Shown one piece after another: positions 56,378-64,000 of a stretch of 64,000 nt of DNA (its first letter is position 1; each line of letters starts with the position of its first letter). Source of the DNA: Vallitalea sp. Its GTDB lineage: Bacteria; Bacillota; Clostridia; Lachnospirales; Vallitaleaceae. A program made the translations under genes and the position numbers. The notes under the pieces were generated by a model. It was not told the DNA's origin and did not search any database. It was given only the letters and a program-made list of their open reading frames with translations. The stretch spans positions 62,001 to 126,000 of the forward strand of contig JAOARM010000010.1 in NCBI GenBank assembly GCA_025210515.1. Direction: 5' to 3'.

Positions 56378-56758
56378 ATGGCAAAAAAAGTTGTAGCGAC
56401 TAATAATGCGCCAGGAGCAATAGGACCTTATTCACAAGGAATAATTATAGGGAATTTAGTATATACTTCTGGCCAATTACCAATTAATATTGAAACAGGT
56501 GAGATGCCAGATACAATAGAAGAACAAACAAAATACTCATTAAAAAATGTTGAAGCAATAGTTAAAGAAGCAGGATCTACAATGAATAATGTGATTAAGA
56601 CTACAGTATTTTTAAGTGATATGAATAATTTCACTAAGATGAATGAAGTATACAAAGAATTTTTTGATGGTGAATTTCCAGCTAGAAGTTGTGTTGAAGT
56701 AGCAAGATTACCAAAAGATGCCTTAATAGAAATTGAAGTTATCGCAGAGATAAAATAA
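56378..56758 (+). CDS. ridA: RidA-family 2-iminoacid/enamine deaminase
   Basis: Hydrolyses reactive enamines and imines such as 2-aminoacrylate to ketoacid and ammonia. The 126-residue length is standard. AIGPYSQGI, VYTSGQLPI and the catalytic Arg in FPARSCVEVARLPKDALIEIE are present. The start follows AAGGAG. The cysteine desulfidase gene lies 31 bp downstream; that enzyme releases 2-aminoacrylate, the substrate of RidA, so the pair works in sequence. Confidence 0.95.
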   Translation: MAKKVVATNNAPGAIGPYSQGIIIGNLVYTSGQLPINIETGEMPDTIEEQTKYSLKNVEAIVKEAGSTMNNVIKTTVFLSDMNNFTKMNEVYKEFFDGEFPARSCVEVARLPKDALIEIEVIAEIK

Positions 56759-56789
56759 TATAACCTATTATAAAAGTGAGGTTGAATAT

Positions 56790-58067
56790 ATGTGTGATGT
56801 TAATTCGTTTATAGAGTTAATTAATCAAGAAGTAAAACCAGCTACTGGTTGCACAGAGCCTATTGCTATTGCACTTTGTGTTGCAAAAGCAAGAGAAGTG
56901 CTTAATGAAAAAATAGATAAAATAGAGTTATCATTAAGTCCAAATATAATTAAGAATGCTATGGGTGTTGGTATACCTGGGACAAAACAAATAGGCATTC
57001 GTATAGCTGCTGCCCTTGGTGCTGTTGCTGGAGAATCTGAATTAGGACTTGAAGTATTATCAAAAGTCAATGATGAATATGTAAACGAAGCTAACCAATT
57101 ATTAGAGCAAAATATGATTGATATTAAAGTGGCTAATTGTAGATATAAACTATATATAAGTGCGAAATTATATAGTAAACATAATAAGTCACATGTAATT
57201 ATCCAAGGAAATCACACGAATATTATATTTATATCTCGTAATGAACAAGTAATATTAGATAAAAATTCAAATATAACTGGACAAAAATCTACTTGTAAAG
57301 ATATATCTACTTGTATAGAGAATATATATAATTTCGCTAGTACTACGCCTTATGAAAAGATTAAATTTATTCTAGAAGGTGCAATCATGAATAAAAAAAT
57401 TGCACTAGAAGGACTTAATAAAGAGTATGGGCTAAAAGTGGGTAAAACTCTTGAGAAAAACATTGAAAGAAAATTGATTGCAGATGATATGAAAAACTAT
57501 GCAATTAGATTAACAGCAGCAGCTTCTGACGCGAGAATGGATGGGTGTTTGCTGCCTGTAATGACTAACTCTGGAAGTGGCAATCAGGGTATTACAGTAA
57601 CTTTGCCAGTCGTTGCCATAAGCGAGTGGTTATGTAAGTCTCAGGAAGAACTAGCTAGAGCATTAATTCTTAGTAATTTAGTTGCAATACATATTAAGAA
57701 ACATTTAGGAAAATTATCAGCTTTATGCGGTGTTATTGTAGCAGGTATAGGTGCTGGATGTGGTATGACATATTTATTAGATGGTGATATTGGCAATATA
57801 AATGCAACTATCAAAAATATGATTGGCGATGTTAGCGGAATGATATGTGATGGAGCTAAGACAGGTTGTGCATTAAAAGTAGCTACAGTTGTAGAATCAG
57901 CATTTAATGCTACTATGTTATCTCTTGGAAACATAGAAATCACAAAAGATGAAGGAATAATTGACGAAAATATAGAAACATGTATTAAGAACCTAACATG
58001 TATTGGTTCAAAAGGCATGGAAGAAACTGATAAGATGATACTTGATATAATGATATCTAAGAAATAA
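56790..58067 (+). CDS. cyuA: L-cysteine desulfidase (CyuA/YhaM family)
   Basis: An iron-sulfur enzyme that breaks L-cysteine into sulfide, ammonia and pyruvate. The 425 residues show the N-terminal VKPATGCTEPIAIALCVAKA, with the catalytic-base Cys, and cluster-binding cysteines in DARMDGCLLP, GAGCGMTYLL and MICDGAKTGCALK. The start follows AAGTGAGG. It forms an operon with ridA. A related name is L-serine dehydratase-like UPF0597, but the pattern favours desulfidase. Confidence 0.9.
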   Translation: MCDVNSFIELINQEVKPATGCTEPIAIALCVAKAREVLNEKIDKIELSLSPNIIKNAMGVGIPGTKQIGIRIAAALGAVAGESELGLEVLSKVNDEYVNEANQLLEQNMIDIKVANCRYKLYISAKLYSKHNKSHVIIQGNHTNIIFISRNEQVILDKNSNITGQKSTCKDISTCIENIYNFASTTPYEKIKFILEGAIMNKKIALEGLNKEYGLKVGKTLEKNIERKLIADDMKNYAIRLTAAASDARMDGCLLPVMTNSGSGNQGITVTLPVVAISEWLCKSQEELARALILSNLVAIHIKKHLGKLSALCGVIVAGIGAGCGMTYLLDGDIGNINATIKNMIGDVSGMICDGAKTGCALKVATVVESAFNATMLSLGNIEITKDEGIIDENIETCIKNLTCIGSKGMEETDKMILDIMISKK

Positions 58068-58073
58068 AAAAGC

Positions 58074-58131
58074 TGTAGAATAATACATTTTACTATTAGT
58101 TATTATGTTAAAAAATGTGTTATTCTACATT
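58074..58131. terminator. Terminator after the desulfidase gene
   Basis: TGTAGAATAATACATTTT (58074-58091) pairs with AAAATGTGTTATTCTACA (58112-58129) with one G-T pair, followed by a T-rich stretch. It lies between convergent genes and may serve both. Confidence 0.75.
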
Positions 58132-58193
58132 TACATTATTTTATAGAAAACTCTTACTAACATATTCGTACTACATATTGAGTTTAATTCTGT

Positions 58194-59315
58194 TTAAGAC
58201 AAGCTTTTATAAAAGCAAGTACGAACTTTATGTTGTCTATTCTTAAATCTTCTCCACTGAATACGAACCTTTTTATTGGTTTCTAATTGGGGATTAAGAT
58301 CAGCATATTTTATCCCTCTTTTATTGCATGACTCAATAAGTTCTTTGAATAAAATTGCGTTAACACCTTTCATCTGATATTTTGGATGAATGGCAATATG
58401 AGCAATTTCCAATCTATTATTTTTCTTAAACGCCTTATTAATATATATAAATCCTAACGGAAATAATGATCCTCTAGATTTTTTTAGAGCTTTTGCTATT
58501 GATGGAAATCCAAATACATATGCTACCAGTTCATCATTCTCATCTAATATAAATTTTACATAATCTGTATTAACTAAGTTGATATATTGTTTTGTGTATA
58601 GTTTTATCTGTTCATCAGATAATGGAGTAAATTCATATAAATCTTTATATGCAATATTAATTAACTTAAATAACTGAGGAGCGTATTTAGCAACATCTTT
58701 TTTCTTGTTTGATGTAAATAATTTTAGTTTGTTTTGTGTCATAGATCTTTCCGCTACACGAAGAACTTCCTCAGGGACTTTATCTGGCATAATAATTTCG
58801 TATTCTAACCAATCTACATCTTTAATATATCCTAATTGTTCAAGATATTTAGGATAATATGGATAATTATATATAGTTGTCATTGTCCCTCTATATTCAA
58901 AACCTTTTATTAACGTACCTTCCAGATCAAAGTCACTAAATCCTAGTGGACCTTGTATTTTATTCATTCCTTTTGAGATTAGCCATTGTTCGGCAGTTAT
59001 TATTAGAGATGAACATACTTGAAAATCCTCAATAAAATCTATATAACCAAAACGCCCTGATTTTTCATTCCATATATCAATTGCTTTATAGTTAATAATA
59101 GCTGCTATTCTGCCAACAATTTCACCATCTTGATATGCTAACCAGTATTTTGCTTCGCAAAACTCAAAAGCTGGATTTTTATCTCTTCTTAAAGTGTTAA
59201 GCTCATCAAGTGTTAAGGAAGGAATATAGTTATTACAATCTTTATATAGCTTCAATGGAAATTTTACAAAATCTTTTAATGCTTTTATAGAATTGACTTC
59301 TATCACTTCAACCAT
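58194..59315 (-). CDS. GNAT-like acyltransferase-domain protein of unknown substrate
   Basis: A roughly 373-residue protein. The N-terminal half contains FPLKLYKDCNNYIPSLTLDE and QGPLGFSDFDLEGTLIKGFE. The C-terminal half has a GNAT-like core, EIAHIAIHPKYQMKGVNAIL. The layout resembles YghO/large GNAT-fold proteins of clostridia. The frame begins at 59333, but the GGGGGG ribosome-binding site lies inside that extension, so ATG 59315 is preferred. The 250 bp upstream show no recognised element. The acyl acceptor is unknown. Confidence 0.72.
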   Translation of the reverse strand: MVEVIEVNSIKALKDFVKFPLKLYKDCNNYIPSLTLDELNTLRRDKNPAFEFCEAKYWLAYQDGEIVGRIAAIINYKAIDIWNEKSGRFGYIDFIEDFQVCSSLIITAEQWLISKGMNKIQGPLGFSDFDLEGTLIKGFEYRGTMTTIYNYPYYPKYLEQLGYIKDVDWLEYEIIMPDKVPEEVLRVAERSMTQNKLKLFTSNKKKDVAKYAPQLFKLINIAYKDLYEFTPLSDEQIKLYTKQYINLVNTDYVKFILDENDELVAYVFGFPSIAKALKKSRGSLFPLGFIYINKAFKKNNRLEIAHIAIHPKYQMKGVNAILFKELIESCNKRGIKYADLNPQLETNKKVRIQWRRFKNRQHKVRTCFYKSLS

Positions 59316-59567
59316 ATGTAGCCCCCCAATCATTATATATGTATTTATAGTACAATACTTACTTATAAAAATTCACTTATATAATATAAAAAAACTGATA
59401 TAATAATTATATCATAATAATTAATAAAGTTTGCATAATTTATAAATCTAAATTTTTTTGCAATAATTGTATGATTGTACAATGGCTAACAACTAATTTC
59501 CAAGATAATATGTTATAAGTATATTAATAGTTATATATATTAATTCATAATAAGTTTTAAAAAGGTA

Positions 59568-59623
59568 TTGACAAAACTGGGTTTTCTATATATACTGTGC
59601 ATATACAAGATATACAGTATATA
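59568..59623 (+). promoter_or_regulatory. Promoter with overlapping palindromic operator for the NatAB-type exporter
   Basis: TTGACA (59568-59573), 17 bp, TATACT (59591-59596). The -10 box lies inside TATATACTGT (59589-59598), which is the exact reverse complement of ACAGTATATA (59614-59623). A repressor binding this inverted repeat would block transcription directly. No repressor gene adjoins. Confidence 0.75.
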
Positions 59624-59652
59624 TGTTAATAATAATTAAACGGAGGTTTGTT

Positions 59653-60423
59653 ATGATAGAAGTAAATAATTTAACAAAAATTTATAAGTTAAATAAAAAA
59701 CAAAAAACAGAGCTAAAAACTAAGTCAAATACTAAAGTGGCTGTAAATAATGTAACGTTCTCAGCAAAAGAGGGAGAGATATTTGGTTTATTAGGTCCTA
59801 ATGGAGCAGGGAAAACCACAACTCTAAGAAGTATTGTAACTCTATTAAAGCCAACTAAAGGAAAAATAACAGTTAGTGGATATGACGTTGTAAAAGATAG
59901 TACAGAAGTTAGAAAAAGAATAGGTTTTTTAACTAATGAATTAAAACTAGATGTACATTTTACGCCAAACTATACAATGGAGTTTTTTGGTAAATTACAT
60001 GGTATGAGTAAAGAAAAAATTGATAAGAGAAAAAAAGAACTATTTGATTACTTTGGAATAAACAAGTTCGCTGATAAAAAAATAAGTGAATTATCAACAG
60101 GAATGAAACAAAAATTATCTATAGCAGTAAGTGTTATTCATGATCCAGAAATTGTCATTTTTGATGAGCCAACTAATGGGCTTGATATTATAACGGCAAG
60201 GGCGGTTGTAGACTATCTATTACAATTAAAAGAGAGTGGAAAACTTGTTATTATATCAACTCATATTATGACAGTAGCTACAAAGTTATGTGATAGAATA
60301 GCAATTATTATAGAAGGAAAAAAAGTAATAGAAGGTACGATTGATTATGTGTTAGATGAAACGCATACAGAAGATTTAGAAGACGCTTTCTTTGAATTAT
60401 ACAAAAATGCTACTGTAAATTAA
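59653..60423 (+). CDS. natA: NatA-like ABC exporter ATP-binding protein
   Basis: A 256-residue ATPase with Walker A GPNGAGKTT, signature LSTGMKQKLSIA, Walker B IVIFDEPTNGLD and His switch ISTHIM. It pairs with the NatB-like permease encoded 80 bp downstream. NatAB exports sodium ions in Bacillus, but the substrate here is not proven. The frame reaches back to 59623, yet GGAGG at 59642 and the ATG at 59653 define the start. Confidence 0.88.
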   Translation: MIEVNNLTKIYKLNKKQKTELKTKSNTKVAVNNVTFSAKEGEIFGLLGPNGAGKTTTLRSIVTLLKPTKGKITVSGYDVVKDSTEVRKRIGFLTNELKLDVHFTPNYTMEFFGKLHGMSKEKIDKRKKELFDYFGINKFADKKISELSTGMKQKLSIAVSVIHDPEIVIFDEPTNGLDIITARAVVDYLLQLKESGKLVIISTHIMTVATKLCDRIAIIIEGKKVIEGTIDYVLDETHTEDLEDAFFELYKNATVN

Positions 60424-60503
60424 ATATGATTTAAGATAATGTGAATTGTATTGATAATGAAATAATTAAATTATGTTGTTTGTGGAAAGGACGGAAATTC
60501 ATT

Positions 60504-61718
60504 ATGTTAAAAAATATATTATTAAAAGAATTAAAAAGAGTATTTACCGACAAAAGACTTGTATTCTCCGCATTTATAATACCAGCAATAGGGATATTTG
60601 TAGTATATACAATAATGGGATCAATGATGAATAATATGATAGAAGATATAGAAGAACATGCTTCAATAGTCTATGTTCAAAATGCTCCAGATGAAGTAAA
60701 ATCATATATCCAAGAAAGTGAACTGCTTAATGTTACATATATTGATATGACAGAAGATATTTTTTCTATAAAAGAAGATATTAGAGAGGGTAACGTTGAT
60801 TTAATAGTTCAGTTTGAAGAAGGATTTAGTAATAAAGTTATAGAATATGACAAGCAAACTATGCCACCACAGATAAAAACTTTCTATAATCCTTCAGAAG
60901 ATTATTCAAGAAAGGCTAGATCAAGAGTTGTTGATAACGTATTAGATAAATACCAAGCAGATATATTAACGAAGAGATATGGTAATCTTAATAATGTTGT
61001 AGCATTTGATATTGATAGAAATAAAGATGAAAGTATAGTTGTAGATGAGAAAAAGGCATCTGGACAAGGTATGTCAATGATATTACCTATGTTAATAGCA
61101 ATTATATTGTTCTCTGGAGCTATGGGTATAGGAATAGATACTATAGCAGGTGAAAAAGAAAGAGGTACAATGGCTACACTATTACTTACTCCAGCTAAGC
61201 GAGAAACAATAGCTCTTGGAAAAGTAATTGGTCTTGGGATTGTTGCTATTTTAAGTGCAATTGTATCATTCGGTGCTATAATAGCTTCTATGCCATTTTC
61301 ATCATCAATATTAACAGGTAGCGAAAGTATGAATCTAGAAGCACTGAAATTTACTCCTGCACAATTAATACAATTATTAATTATAATGGTAACATTAGTT
61401 GGAATATATGTAGGTCTTATTTGCTTATTATCAGTTAGAGCAAGAACTGTAAAAGAAGCAGGAACATATGTAGCACCAATATATATGATTGTTATGATAG
61501 CAGCATTTTCAACAATGTTCAGTGGAGGAGCTACTCAGTTATATCACTATGCTATTCCTGTTTACGGTAGTGTATCAGCATTAAAAGCTATCTTAACATT
61601 TGAACTTTCTATGAATCAATTTTTAGTAACTGTAGGATCTGCTTTTATAGTCAGCCTAATACTTATTAAGCTTATTACTATTACATTTAATGATGAAAAA
61701 GTTATGCTAAATGCATAA
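60504..61718 (+). CDS. natB: NatB-like ABC-2 type permease
   Basis: A roughly 404-residue permease with one N-terminal membrane segment (FSAFIIPAIGIFVVYTIMG), a large extracytoplasmic loop (about 45-205) and a cluster of about five C-terminal membrane segments. The block DTIAGEKERGTMATLLLTPA after the first C-terminal helix is the ABC-2/NatB signature. The frame extends to 60441, but AAAGGACGG just before ATG 60504 and the NatB-like start MLKNILLKELKR favour that start. It acts with the preceding ATPase. Confidence 0.88.
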   Translation: MLKNILLKELKRVFTDKRLVFSAFIIPAIGIFVVYTIMGSMMNNMIEDIEEHASIVYVQNAPDEVKSYIQESELLNVTYIDMTEDIFSIKEDIREGNVDLIVQFEEGFSNKVIEYDKQTMPPQIKTFYNPSEDYSRKARSRVVDNVLDKYQADILTKRYGNLNNVVAFDIDRNKDESIVVDEKKASGQGMSMILPMLIAIILFSGAMGIGIDTIAGEKERGTMATLLLTPAKRETIALGKVIGLGIVAILSAIVSFGAIIASMPFSSSILTGSESMNLEALKFTPAQLIQLLIIMVTLVGIYVGLICLLSVRARTVKEAGTYVAPIYMIVMIAAFSTMFSGGATQLYHYAIPVYGSVSALKAILTFELSMNQFLVTVGSAFIVSLILIKLITITFNDEKVMLNA

Positions 61719-61732
61719 TATTAGATTTTAAT

Positions 61733-61782
61733 ATGCTCCTCTTATATTTGACATTTAAAATGTTCATTTATAAGAGGAGCAT
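61733..61782 (+). terminator. Terminator after the NatAB-type genes
   Basis: ATGCTCCTCTTAT (61733-61745) and ATAAGAGGAGCAT (61770-61782) form a perfect 13-bp stem, followed by TTTAATG. The tail is weak in T residues. Confidence 0.65.
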
Positions 61783-61982
61783 TTAATGTATTACTCATCT
61801 TCTGCATTGAGCTCATATGATTTATTCATTATGAGTATCAACTCCTTTTTTCACTATAAATACGATTTAAAGTAACGAAATTTTTTTCATAGATATATGT
61901 ATACAAAACATATAAGCTTTGATATAATCAAAATCAAATATTGAAAATTATAAAGACAACTAGCTATGAAAGGGGAATACTA

Positions 61983-63032
61983 ATGTTATATCCATTATTT
62001 TTTGAACCTGATTATAAAGAAAGAGTATGGGGAGGAACTTTATTAAAAGATAAAATGAATAAAAATATTCCTTATGAACATACAGGAGAAAGTTGGGAAG
62101 TAGCATGTCATGATAATGGCGATTCTGTTATAAGTAACGGAGTGTTTAAAGGTAAAACATTAAAAAATATATTAAAAGACTACTCAAAAGAAATATTAGG
62201 ATATGAGATGGCTAATAAAGATAAGTTCCCATTATTAATTAAATTTATAGATGCTAAAGATAAGCTTTCGGTACAAGTACACCCAGAAGATGAATATGCT
62301 ATGAAAGTAGAAAATGGTGAGCTTGGTAAAAGTGAGGCATGGTACATACTAGATGCTAAGCCAGGTGCTAAGCTTATAGCAGGGCTAAAAGATAATGTTA
62401 GCAAAGAAAATTTTGTAAAAGCGTTAGATGAAGGAAATCTTGAAGAAGTATTGAATGAGATTGAAGTAAAGGTAGGAGATGTTATTAATATTCCAGCAGG
62501 TTTTGTACATGCTATAGAAGACGGAATACTACTAGCAGAAGTACAGCAAAACTCAGACACAACGTATAGAGTATATGACTGGAATAGAGTCGGACTTGAT
62601 GGTAATATGAGAGAACTCCATATTGAGAAATCACTTGATGTCATTGATTTTCAAGGTAAACATTGCAAAGATGTTGCCAAAGGACTTAGTATAAAAAATG
62701 GAGACAATGAGATAATCTATTATGTAGCTAATAAATATTTCTCTCTCGAAAAGGTTATATTAAAAGGTACAATGACTAGTAATACAAAAAATAAGTTCTG
62801 TATTTATATGTGTGTAGCAGGTAGTGGAAAAGCTATATATAATAATACAGAATATGATTTTAAAATAGGTGACACATTTATGATGCCTGCATCTCTTTTA
62901 GAGTATGAATTAAAAGGAGAAACACAATTGGTTAAAACTTATATACCTAATATTGAAGAAGATATTATTAAGATACTAGAAACTTACGGATATACTATAG
63001 ATGAGATTATGAAAAGAGTTAGAATAGGTTAA
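61983..63032 (+). CDS. manA: Mannose-6-phosphate isomerase, class I
   Basis: Interconverts mannose-6-phosphate and fructose-6-phosphate, supplying activated mannose. The 349-residue length fits the class I type. Zinc ligands are visible in SVQVHPEDEYA and in the VHAIEDGILLAEVQQNSDTTYRVYDW region. AAAGGGG precedes ATG 61983, which I prefer to the upstream in-frame start at 61941. It could feed sugar to the glycosylation cluster some 6 kb upstream, but that link is only inferred. Confidence 0.93.
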   Translation: MLYPLFFEPDYKERVWGGTLLKDKMNKNIPYEHTGESWEVACHDNGDSVISNGVFKGKTLKNILKDYSKEILGYEMANKDKFPLLIKFIDAKDKLSVQVHPEDEYAMKVENGELGKSEAWYILDAKPGAKLIAGLKDNVSKENFVKALDEGNLEEVLNEIEVKVGDVINIPAGFVHAIEDGILLAEVQQNSDTTYRVYDWNRVGLDGNMRELHIEKSLDVIDFQGKHCKDVAKGLSIKNGDNEIIYYVANKYFSLEKVILKGTMTSNTKNKFCIYMCVAGSGKAIYNNTEYDFKIGDTFMMPASLLEYELKGETQLVKTYIPNIEEDIIKILETYGYTIDEIMKRVRIG

Positions 63033-63057
63033 TGTAACTAAGAAGGACGGATTATTA

Positions 63058-64000
63058 ATGAGTGATATTAAGATAAAAATACCTAATTATGCAAAATATA
63101 TTATAGATAAGCTTAGTGAGAATGGTTATGAAGCTTATGTAGTTGGTGGATGTGTTAGAGATAGTTTAATTGGAAAAACACCTAATGATTGGGATATTAC
63201 AACATCTGCATTACCTCAACAAGTAAAGAAAATATTTACTAAAACTATTGACACAGGTTTAAAACATGGTACAGTTACTATACTTGTTGATAAAGAGCCT
63301 ATAGAAGTAACAACATATAGAATAGACGGCGAATATGAAGATAATAGAAGACCTAGAACTGTAGAATTTACAAGGAATTTAATTGAAGATCTAAAAAGAA
63401 GAGATTTTACAATTAATGCAATGGCATATAATGATAAAGATGGATTAATAGATGCATTTAATGGTCTTGAAGATTTGAAAAAAAGAGTTATTAAATGCGT
63501 TGGAAAGCCATGGGAGAGATTTAATGAAGATGCACTTAGAATGTTAAGAGCTATACGTTTTTCTGCTCAATTAGGTTATGACATAGATGATGAAACTAAT
63601 AATGCAATTAAAGAATGTTCGGCACTAATTCAAAATGTTAGTATGGAAAGAATACAGATTGAACTGAGTAAAACATTAATCTCACAAGAACCTGGTAAGT
63701 TTATGAAAATATATGAATGTGAATTAATGGAATATATTTTACCCGAATTTATTACATGTATAGGAAATTCTCAGAATCACCCATATCACAGCTATGATAT
63801 TCACGAGCATTTAATAAAGAGTGTTGAAGCCATAAAACCAGATAGAGCTCTAAGATGGACAATGCTACTTCACGATATTGGAAAACCTGAAACAAAAACT
63901 ACTGATGAAGAAGGAATTGATCATTTCTATGGACATATAGAATTAAGTGCAATGATGGCAAGCAATATCTTAAAAAGATTAAAATTTGATAATAAAACAA
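63058..64000 (+). CDS. cca: CCA-adding tRNA nucleotidyltransferase / poly(A) polymerase family, 5' part
   Basis: Adds or repairs the 3' CCA of tRNA. The frame is open to the window edge (314 codons visible). The nucleotidyltransferase motif YVVGGCVRDSLIGKTPNDWDI has both catalytic aspartates (DWD). RRDFTINAMAYN and the NEDALRMLRAIRFSAQLGY block follow. An HD domain with LLHDIGKPETK lies near residue 265, typical of the clostridial type. AGAAGGACGG precedes the ATG, 25 bp after manA. The 3' end lies outside the window. Confidence 0.93.
   Translation, partial: MSDIKIKIPNYAKYIIDKLSENGYEAYVVGGCVRDSLIGKTPNDWDITTSALPQQVKKIFTKTIDTGLKHGTVTILVDKEPIEVTTYRIDGEYEDNRRPRTVEFTRNLIEDLKRRDFTINAMAYNDKDGLIDAFNGLEDLKKRVIKCVGKPWERFNEDALRMLRAIRFSAQLGYDIDDETNNAIKECSALIQNVSMERIQIELSKTLISQEPGKFMKIYECELMEYILPEFITCIGNSQNHPYHSYDIHEHLIKSVEAIKPDRALRWTMLLHDIGKPETKTTDEEGIDHFYGHIELSAMMASNILKRLKFDNKT

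Noticed and set aside
62180..62644. A 154-codon frame on the minus strand inside manA
   Set aside because: It is the complement of a conserved mannose-6-phosphate isomerase sequence; serine-rich composition is typical of a shadow frame.

Overview
The window is AT-rich, mostly plus-strand DNA with Gram-positive style ribosome-binding sites, many lipoproteins, a T-box, and purine and cobalamin riboswitches. RlmH, MurA and a YycI-like protein sit together. This points to an anaerobic, low-GC member of the Clostridia; I cannot name the species. I saw no tRNA, rRNA or CRISPR array, and no recognisable transposase.

Layout. 1-5 kb: end of a YycI-like gene, murA and rlmH, then a 1.9-kb segment carrying one lipoprotein gene. 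Direct repeats of the rlmH 3' end and terminal inverted repeats flank this segment, in the arrangement known for staphylococcal SCC elements. 5-16.9 kb: two XRE regulators, an AraC-methyltransferase fusion, an L,D-transpeptidase, a BCCT osmolyte transporter behind a structured leader, a DUF523/DUF1722 protein, a diguanylate cyclase, an rRNA methyltransferase and a DUF4003-like protein. 16.9-22.7 kb: guanine riboswitch, xpt, and a four-gene nucleoside ABC importer. 23-27.2 kb: orphan response regulator, AI-2E-type permease, HAD-like protein without its nucleophile, PspC-domain protein, membrane protein. 27.2-37.4 kb: cobalamin riboswitch controlling a corrinoid-type ABC importer and a three-subunit CobN/ChlI/ChlD metal chelatase. 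37.5-39.2 kb: T-box (specifier CCU, proline) and proS. 39.5-42.1 kb: lipoproteins, one pair looking frameshifted.

42.1-48.8 kb is the most unusual locus. A 1018-residue protein begins with about 290 residues holding 70 cysteines, mostly spaced CxxxC. It continues through PPC-like, Ig-like and SH3-like domains into an M23 peptidase with an apparently complete zinc site, but it has no signal peptide. Beside it are a radical SAM/SPASM enzyme, a UviA/TcdR-like (group 5) sigma factor, a UviB/BhlA-like holin and metK. The divergent intergenic region carries two face-to-face promoters with the same TTTACA and CTTTAT boxes at identical 18-nt spacing. I infer a sigma-controlled system that makes a cysteine-modified lysin and releases it through a holin.

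48.9-56.3 kb: a cell-surface glycosylation cluster (four GT-C type membrane proteins and GtrA) with an unidentified structured leader and a 26-codon ORF. 56.3-64 kb: ridA with a cysteine desulfidase, an acetyltransferase-like protein, a NatAB-type ABC exporter behind a promoter/operator palindrome, manA, and the start of a CCA-adding enzyme gene that runs off the end.
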